In this document: positions 59,286-64,000 of the stretch, piece after piece | Layout of the letters: the number at the start of each line of letters is the position of its first letter | Numbering within the stretch: position 1 is the first letter of the stretch | NCBI RefSeq assembly: GCF_005771675.1 | Contig: NZ_VAJM01000010.1 | Span: 1 to 64,000, forward strand | Length of the DNA: 64,000 bases | Reading direction: 5' to 3' | DNA from: Hymenobacter jeollabukensis | GTDB lineage: Bacteria > Bacteroidota > Bacteroidia > Cytophagales > Hymenobacteraceae | The notes under the pieces: generated by a model | Seen by the model: only the letters and a program-made list of their open reading frames with translations | What the model was told of the DNA's origin: nothing | The model's database searches: none | Position numbers and translations under genes: made by a program

Positions 59286-60362
59286 ATGTCCGTACCCAAG
59301 TTTGCCGCCGTCCGGCAGAAAGAGTCCTTTCACTACGAGCTGAAGCGCCGCGTCAACGAGTACTTCGAGCAGGCCGGCAAGGCCCCGACCGGCAACGCCA
59401 CGCTCTTCACCAAAGCGGCCCTGCTCACCGGCGCGCTGCTGTTTCTTTACGTCCACCTCGTGTTCTTCACGCCGCCCACCGCCTGGGCCATCCTGGAGTG
59501 CGTGCTGATGGGTGGGGTAGGGGCGGCCATCGGCTTCAACGTGATGCACGACGGGTCGCACGGCTCCTTCTCCAAGCACGAGTGGCTGAATCAGACCGCC
59601 GCCTTCACCCTGAACGTGTTCGGCGGCAACAGCTTTATGTGGAACATGAAGCACAACCTGATCCACCACATGTACACCAACATCGACGGGGTGGACGACG
59701 ACATCGACGCGCAGCCCTGGCTGCGCCTGAGCGAGACGCAGCCGCGCCGTGCCCTGCACCGCTACCAGCACCTGTACTTCTGGTTTCTCTACGCGCTGTT
59801 CTACTTGGCCTGGGTGGTGATGATGGACTACCAGAAATACTTCAAGGGCGCCATCGGCTCGGTGCCGCTCAAGAAGATGACCTGGCGCGACCAGCTCACG
59901 TTCTGGGGCTTCAAGGTGCTCTATCTGGCGCTGTTCGTGGCCCTGCCCATCTACACCGTCGGCTTCGTTTCCTGGGTGGTCGGCTTCCTGATTTTTGCCG
60001 CCGTGGCCGGCTTCTCGCTGAGCTTGGTGTTCCAGCTGGCTCACACCGTGGAGCCCGCCACCTTCCCCGTGCTCAACAAGGAAACCTACAGCATGGAAGA
60101 CGAGTGGGCCGTGCATCAGCTGAAGACCACCGCTAACTTCGCCACCAACAACAAGCTGGTAACCTGGCTGCTGGGCGGGCTGAACTTCCAGGTGGAGCAC
60201 CACCTGTTCCCGAAAATTTCGCACGTGCACTACCCGGCCATCAACAAGATTATCAAGCAGGCCTGCGCCGAATTCGACGTGGTCTACAACGAATTCCCGC
60301 GCATGCGCTCGGCCGTGCTGTCGCACGTGCTGTTCCTGCGCCAGCTGGGCCGCGCCGCGTAG
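59286..60362 (+). CDS. Acyl-CoA/acyl-lipid fatty-acid desaturase 1
   Basis: 358 residues, membrane-bound di-iron desaturase. Histidine boxes are HDGSH (88-92), HNLIHH (123-128) and QVEHH near 300, the last with Q in the first position as in front-end (delta-6-like) and linoleoyl-CoA desaturases. Helices at about 43-62, 68-88, 165-185 and 215-250. It introduces a double bond into a fatty acyl chain, with electrons from a ferredoxin or cytochrome b5-type donor that is not encoded nearby. A close paralogue lies at 61762, and the two differ most at the N-terminus. Likely regulated in response to cold or membrane state; the sequence shows no known operator. Followed by a terminator. Confidence 0.93.
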   Translation: MSVPKFAAVRQKESFHYELKRRVNEYFEQAGKAPTGNATLFTKAALLTGALLFLYVHLVFFTPPTAWAILECVLMGGVGAAIGFNVMHDGSHGSFSKHEWLNQTAAFTLNVFGGNSFMWNMKHNLIHHMYTNIDGVDDDIDAQPWLRLSETQPRRALHRYQHLYFWFLYALFYLAWVVMMDYQKYFKGAIGSVPLKKMTWRDQLTFWGFKVLYLALFVALPIYTVGFVSWVVGFLIFAAVAGFSLSLVFQLAHTVEPATFPVLNKETYSMEDEWAVHQLKTTANFATNNKLVTWLLGGLNFQVEHHLFPKISHVHYPAINKIIKQACAEFDVVYNEFPRMRSAVLSHVLFLRQLGRAA

Positions 60363-60385
60363 TCGCGTAGAATCTGGTTCGCTAT

Positions 60386-60434
60386 TAAAAAGCGTTGCCC
60401 TTGCCCGTTTCCGGAGCAGGGGCAGCGCTTTTTA
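60386..60434 (+). terminator. Intrinsic terminator after desaturase 1
   Basis: TAAAAAGCG with TGCCC on one side and GGGCA with GCGCTTTTTA on the other form an imperfect long stem ending in a T-run. Confidence 0.8.
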
Positions 60435-60632
60435 GTTGCCGTCGTCAGCCGAAAATTACTGCAACCGGGTAGCTGCTTTGTCCGCTGCCAATGCTGGCAA
60501 ACGGTTTCCGAGTGCCGGAGCTTGCAGCTTATTGCTGCGGCTACGGCCTGGTCGTCGTGAGGGTGACGGCCCGGCGGTAGCGTTGCGTTGTACAGCATTT
60601 TGTGGTTGTTTTATACTCAACCTCAGCGGTCC

Positions 60633-61082
60633 ATGTATACTCTTCCGTCCTCCCAACGGAAACGCAACGCCATCGTTCTATGGTCGCCCTTTTTGGTGCT
60701 GATGCTGGCGGGGCCCATCTGGATAGCGGCCCCTTTTGTGTTGGCGACTTATCTGTGGTACGTGCAGACCGAGTGGCTGCGCTGGTCGCTCAGGAAGACC
60801 CTGATTTATAATGCCGGCCTGGGGTTTTTCGCCAACTTCTCGGTAGTTGCCCTGGATTTTGTCGTCGGTAGTTCCGCCGACCAACACGGCGCGGGCATCC
60901 TGGTCCTGGCCTTTCTGTTCAACTTTCTCCTGGTGCTGGGCAAAAATCTGGACTTGGTTATCCGCAACCGGCAGCAGCAAGGCCTGGGCGGGCCTTTGCT
61001 GTATGTGGTCGTGCCGATGGCCGTAGTCGTGCTCGGCAGCCTGGGACTTGATCAGGCATTGCGGTGGCGGCAGGCGCTCTAG
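60633..61082 (+). CDS. Small four-TM membrane protein
   Basis: 149 residues from ATG 60633 (MYTLPSSQRKRNAIVLW). Four hydrophobic helices: about 14-42, 63-83, 91-110 and 126-142, with a basic loop (RNRQQQGLGG) between the third and fourth. No motif recognised. It lies between two desaturase genes on the same strand, but the first ends in a terminator and this gene has 270 bp upstream, so it is probably read alone. Function unknown. Confidence 0.65.
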   Translation: MYTLPSSQRKRNAIVLWSPFLVLMLAGPIWIAAPFVLATYLWYVQTEWLRWSLRKTLIYNAGLGFFANFSVVALDFVVGSSADQHGAGILVLAFLFNFLLVLGKNLDLVIRNRQQQGLGGPLLYVVVPMAVVVLGSLGLDQALRWRQAL

Positions 61083-61204
61083 GCGCCTACGCTCAAATCC
61101 TGGAAGCCTCTGCTTGACAGCTGGACAATAACCGTCTGACGACGGGGCAGTATTAAAAGTGGGAAGCCGGACGCCCGGTTCGGTTGTGCTACCCACTGTT
61201 CGCC

Positions 61205-61465
61205 ATGCTGACTCCTGATTCTACCGCCAACAACACCCAGCTCATCCGCTACCACCTCGCCCTGCCCGCCATGACCGACGACGCTGGCCTGGTAACCGTG
61301 CGGACGCTGCTGCAACAGCACCAGCTGCTCGTCGACCGCGTGGCGCCCGGCGAGGCCGTGGTGGCTTCGGCTACCGGCGCCGAGCCGGAGTGGCCCACCA
61401 TTAAAGACGCGCTGCAGGCAGCCGGCTTCCCCATCACCCACACGACCACCGTGGACGAAGGATAA
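61205..61465 (+). CDS. Small HMA-fold-like protein lacking the CxxC
   Basis: 86 residues from ATG 61205. The pattern IRYHLALPAMTDDAGLVTVR, then LLVDRVAPGEAVVAS and DALQAAGFPI fits a heavy-metal-associated (HMA) beta-alpha-beta fold, including the final A-G-F. The metal-binding Cys pair of that fold is replaced: where CxxC would stand the sequence is MTDDAG, so metal binding by the usual mode is excluded. Similar Cys-less versions occur as binding modules in Bacteroidota. Assignment is from pattern only. Lies between the membrane protein gene and desaturase 2, with 296 bp of non-coding DNA after it in which I see nothing further. Confidence 0.6.
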   Translation: MLTPDSTANNTQLIRYHLALPAMTDDAGLVTVRTLLQQHQLLVDRVAPGEAVVASATGAEPEWPTIKDALQAAGFPITHTTTVDEG

Positions 61466-61761
61466 CCGGCGCGGCCTGGCCGATAACTCCATGATACTTT
61501 CCGATGTTGACTTGTATTTCCGCCGGTAGTATTAAAAAATAGTTTTTCGCTATAAACCGGACTGTAAGGCTGGGCAGGCAGCTTTTCAAGCGGGGCCGTC
61601 GGAGCGGGCCGGCGCCGCTGAACCAGACGACCAGTCGCGCCGTTGGAATAAGCGTAACTCGCGGCAGAAACGCTGCCGCTGGAGCTGCGACCTATCGTCG
61701 GAGGGGTTCTTCGGCCCGGCTTCGGCGCCGTATGGCGGCCGGGGCGCATCATCCTTGCCGA

Positions 61762-62826
61762 ATGTCACTCCCCAAATTCGCCGCCTCGCGGTCCTTCCAC
61801 GCCGAGCTTAAACGCCGCATCAGTCTCCACTTCGAAGAAACGGGCAAATCCACCGCCGGTAGCTCGGGCCTGCTCTCCAAGGCCGTGCTGCTGGTGCTGG
61901 CCGGCGTAGCCCTGTATGTGCACCTGGTTTTTTTCACCCCGCCCGTGGCCCTGGCCCTGCTCGAAGCCGTGCTGCTCGGGGGCTTCATTGCCGCCATCGG
62001 TTTCAATGTGATGCACGACGGGGCCCACGGCTCCTTCTCGCGCCACAAGTGGCTGAACCACTTCGCCGCCTTCACCCTGAACGTGCTCGGCGGCTCGTCC
62101 TTCATGTGGAACATGAAGCACAACGTGGTGCACCACGCCTACACCAACATCGACGGCATCGACGACGACATCGACGTGCAGCCCTGGATGCGCCTGAGCA
62201 GCACCCAGAAGCGCTACCGCCTGCACCGCTTTCAGCACCTGTACTTCTGGTTTCTGTACTGCATGCTCTACATCTCCTGGATTTTCGTGATGGACTACCA
62301 GAAGTACTTCAAGCAGAAAGTCGGGAGCGTGGAGCTGAAGAAAATGGCCCTGAGCGACCATCTGGTGTTCTGGGGCTTCAAGGTGCTGAACCTGGTGACC
62401 TACGTGGCCCTGCCCATCTACATGCTCGGGTTTCTGCCCTGGCTGGTCGGTTTCGCCACCGTTACCTGCGTAGCCGGCTTCGTGCTGAGCCTGGTATTCC
62501 AATTGGCCCACACTGTGGAGCACACGGCCTTCCCCATGCCCAACGAGGCCACCCTCAAAATGGACGACGAGTGGGCCATTCACCAGATCAAGACCACGGC
62601 CAACTTCGCCACCCAGAACCGCGTCATCAGCTGGCTGGTGGGCGGGCTGAATTTCCAGGTGGAGCACCACCTGTTTCCCAAAATCTCGCACGTGCACTAC
62701 CCGGCCATCAACAAGATTATCAAGCAGGTGTGTCAGGAATTCGACGTGGCCTACAACGAATTTCCGCGCATGCGCTCGGCCGTGCTGTCGCACGTGCTGT
62801 TCCTGCGCCAGATGGGCCGGGCCTAG
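61762..62826 (+). CDS. Acyl-CoA/acyl-lipid fatty-acid desaturase 2
   Basis: 354 residues, paralogue of the gene at 59286. Boxes: HDGAH, HNVVHH and QVEHH with KISHVHYPAINKIIKQ after it, identical to paralogue 1 for the last 60 residues apart from a few changes. The two proteins are alike throughout, so the duplication is fairly recent or kept by conversion; the two intervening small genes were present or inserted later. Start ATG 61762 (MSLPKFAASRS). It may differ from paralogue 1 in chain-length or position preference. Terminator follows at 62851. Confidence 0.93.
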   Translation: MSLPKFAASRSFHAELKRRISLHFEETGKSTAGSSGLLSKAVLLVLAGVALYVHLVFFTPPVALALLEAVLLGGFIAAIGFNVMHDGAHGSFSRHKWLNHFAAFTLNVLGGSSFMWNMKHNVVHHAYTNIDGIDDDIDVQPWMRLSSTQKRYRLHRFQHLYFWFLYCMLYISWIFVMDYQKYFKQKVGSVELKKMALSDHLVFWGFKVLNLVTYVALPIYMLGFLPWLVGFATVTCVAGFVLSLVFQLAHTVEHTAFPMPNEATLKMDDEWAIHQIKTTANFATQNRVISWLVGGLNFQVEHHLFPKISHVHYPAINKIIKQVCQEFDVAYNEFPRMRSAVLSHVLFLRQMGRA

Positions 62827-62850
62827 CCTGCTTCGCATTCCCGATTACAG

Positions 62851-62879
62851 ACGGCCGGCGCTTGCGTCGGCCGTTTTTT
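62851..62879 (+). terminator. Intrinsic terminator after desaturase 2
   Basis: ACGGCCG and CGGCCGT pair around a 10-nt loop, followed by T6. Strong GC stem with U-tract. Confidence 0.9.
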
Positions 62880-62984
62880 GTGCCTGCCAGTCACATGGTT
62901 ATGTGGTGCCATTTGGTAGCGAAGAGAAAAGGAGTTGGGTTATTTTGCATGGGCGCCGGGCCCAAAACCGGCCGCCCTGCTGCC

Positions 62985-63794
62985 ATGGAGCAATCCTGCC
63001 ACTTGCCGCCCACTTCTCCGCTGCATGACACGCTACGCCAGTGCTGGCAACTGGACCGGCAGGCCGAAGCGCGGGCGCACGAAACCATCATTCCCAAGGG
63101 CCTGGTCGAAGTCATCTTCAACCTCAACGAGCGGGAGTCGGTGACGGCCCGCATTGGAACACAGGACTTTCAATTGCCGCGCTGCTTTCTGAGTGGCTTC
63201 CACTCCGTGCCCGTTCAGACGTGGATGCCCCGGCAGCACAGTCTTTTTGGTATGGTGCTGAATCCTACCGCCGTGGCCAGCATCTTCCGCCTGGAAGCCG
63301 CCGACTTCGTCAACCAGTGCCTGGACCTGACTCTGGTGCACGCCCCGCTGCTCGACCTCTGGCACCAACTGCTGGAAGCCGCCAGCTTTGCCGAGCGGGT
63401 GGCGCTGGTGCAGCGCTGGCTGCTGCCGCACCGGCCCGAGTTGACGGCCCAAGAACGGTTTCTGAACCACTACCTGAGCAGCCCCACCGCCCCGGCCCTG
63501 ACCGTGCCCGCCCTGGCCGACCAGCTGTGCTACTCGCCGCGCCACCTCACGCGCAAGCTGCAGGCCCTGACGGGCATGAACACCGAGCAGACCCTGCTCT
63601 ACCAGAAATACCAGCACGCCGTCGGGCTGATGCATGCCACCGAGCTGTCGTTGACGGAAATTGCCCACGCCTGCCAGTTCACCGACCAGGCCCACTTCAG
63701 CAAGACCTTCCGCGGCTTCACCCAGCTCGCGCCCCGCGAGTACCGTCGGCGCAAAAGCCACCTGCCCGGCCACCTGTTCGCGGACGTGGCGTAG
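62985..63794 (+). CDS. AraC-family transcriptional regulator
   Basis: 269 residues from ATG 62985; a much longer open frame upstream runs antisense-style through the desaturase gene and is not coding. N-terminal DUF6597-like sensing domain (about 1-150: HETIIPKGLVEVIFNLNE, FLSGFHSVPVQTWM) and a C-terminal AraC double helix-turn-helix (about 165-260: TVPALADQLCYSPRHLTRKL, then LTEIAHACQFTDQAHFSKTF and PREYRRRK). It probably activates the gene that follows, starting at 63875, in reply to a small ligand. It is not obviously linked to the desaturases. Confidence 0.92.
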   Translation: MEQSCHLPPTSPLHDTLRQCWQLDRQAEARAHETIIPKGLVEVIFNLNERESVTARIGTQDFQLPRCFLSGFHSVPVQTWMPRQHSLFGMVLNPTAVASIFRLEAADFVNQCLDLTLVHAPLLDLWHQLLEAASFAERVALVQRWLLPHRPELTAQERFLNHYLSSPTAPALTVPALADQLCYSPRHLTRKLQALTGMNTEQTLLYQKYQHAVGLMHATELSLTEIAHACQFTDQAHFSKTFRGFTQLAPREYRRRKSHLPGHLFADVA

Positions 63795-63837
63795 GGCGAA
63801 TGTCCGTTACGTACAAGTAGCCGGGTGGCCCGCGCCG

Positions 63838-63872
63838 GACCTTTGTGGTACATCAACCAACTCCCACAAAGG
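63838..63872 (+). promoter_or_regulatory. Possible promoter and dyad before last gene
   Basis: GACCTTTG (63838-63845) is one base from the TAnnTTTG box. CCTTTGTGG (63840-63848) and CCACAAAGG (63864-63872) form perfect 9-bp arms with a 15-nt loop, right before the ATG at 63875; an operator or leader hairpin is possible. Confidence 0.45.
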
Positions 63873-63874
63873 CT

Positions 63875-64000
63875 ATGAAAACCAACCTGCCCACGCTCCC
63901 CAGCCCGACTTATCCCCACACCATCGAGAATGGCCTGGGCGAAAAGCTCACTTTCCTGCGCCTGCAGCCCGAGCCCGACGGGGACCGGCTGCTGGTCGAA
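63875..64000 (+). CDS. Start of a cupin-like protein (partial)
   Basis: Only the first 42 codons are in the window: MKTNLPTLPSPTYPHTIENG then LGEKLTFLRLQPEPDGDRLL. The beginning resembles small cupin proteins encoded next to AraC regulators (IENGLGEKLTF with an early beta-strand), but the metal-binding boxes lie beyond the end. Downstream of the AraC gene by 80 bp and after a possible -7 box. The last in-frame codon reaches base 64000. Confidence 0.5.
   Translation, partial: MKTNLPTLPSPTYPHTIENGLGEKLTFLRLQPEPDGDRLLVE

Noticed and set aside
62049-62984. Long upstream extension of the AraC frame
   Set aside because: It runs out of frame through the desaturase 2 gene; the AraC fold begins at 62985.

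Overview
The window is a GC-rich, densely coded stretch of a Bacteroidota chromosome, most like Hymenobacter or a close relative (Hymenobacteraceae/Cytophagales). This placement is inferred from C-terminal sorting domains of the type IX secretion system on secreted proteins, the Bacteroidota gene order ftsX-DUF3098-uppP-truB, divergent tamB/tsaD, TAnnTTTG-type -7 promoter boxes with very short leaders, a general lack of Shine-Dalgarno sequences, and the many dispersed inverted-repeat elements. No rRNA, tRNA, CRISPR array, prophage or intact insertion sequence was recognised.

Layout. 1-2.2 kb: an exported protein lacking a clear start codon, then six 14-bp palindromes at an exact 42-bp period (weaker dyads halfway, so 21-bp phasing) placed just before a helical protein of unknown function. 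2.2-5.2 kb: DEDDh exonuclease, secreted TPR protein, small membrane protein. 5.4-13.4 kb: a purine (urate) catabolic island. Divergent puuD (membrane urate oxidase with cytochrome c tail) faces allB-allC-allE-uraD-uraH-DUF6986, which together take urate via 5-hydroxyisourate, OHCU, allantoin and allantoate to ureidoglycine/ureidoglycolate. 13.4-18.5 kb: lipoprotein, GH20 hexosaminidase, GT-C-like membrane protein. 18.7-27.2 kb: a MoxR/DUF58/DUF4350/DUF4129/SpoIIM-like/RDD membrane cluster. 27.3-35.3 kb: T9SS-exported M36 metalloprotease, a GNAT-nitrilase fusion, an NTF2-like protein and a second T9SS cargo.

35.4-42 kb: two CoA-transferase subunits split by a serine-hydrolase lipoprotein, two tandem carboxypeptidase-regulatory-like paralogues, ribF. 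42.2-43.3 kb: a small region bounded by 30-bp inverted repeats carrying a lipoprotein gene. 43.3-52.4 kb: truB, uppP, DUF3098, ftsX, tamB and, divergently, tsaD. 52.5-58.3 kb: an orphan Imm50-like gene between inverted repeats, an FlK-like thioesterase, smpB, NlpC/P60 peptidase, HNH endonuclease, alpha/beta hydrolase, DUF3298 lipoprotein. 58.4-64 kb: an XRE regulator/membrane protein pair, two fatty-acid desaturases with two small genes between them, an AraC regulator and the start of a further gene.

Intergenic gaps are unusually rich in inverted-repeat elements of at least five kinds: family A (GTCATgnCGAGC ends), B (GTCATTGCGAG ends, with an internal hairpin), C (TCATCTTGAGCG ends), D (GTAGCGCGAAC ends), and heptad-built elements that abut start or stop codons. 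With the phased palindrome array at 1 kb they are the main structure in the window that gene annotation does not explain. All functions are read from translated sequence and recalled family features; no database search was possible.
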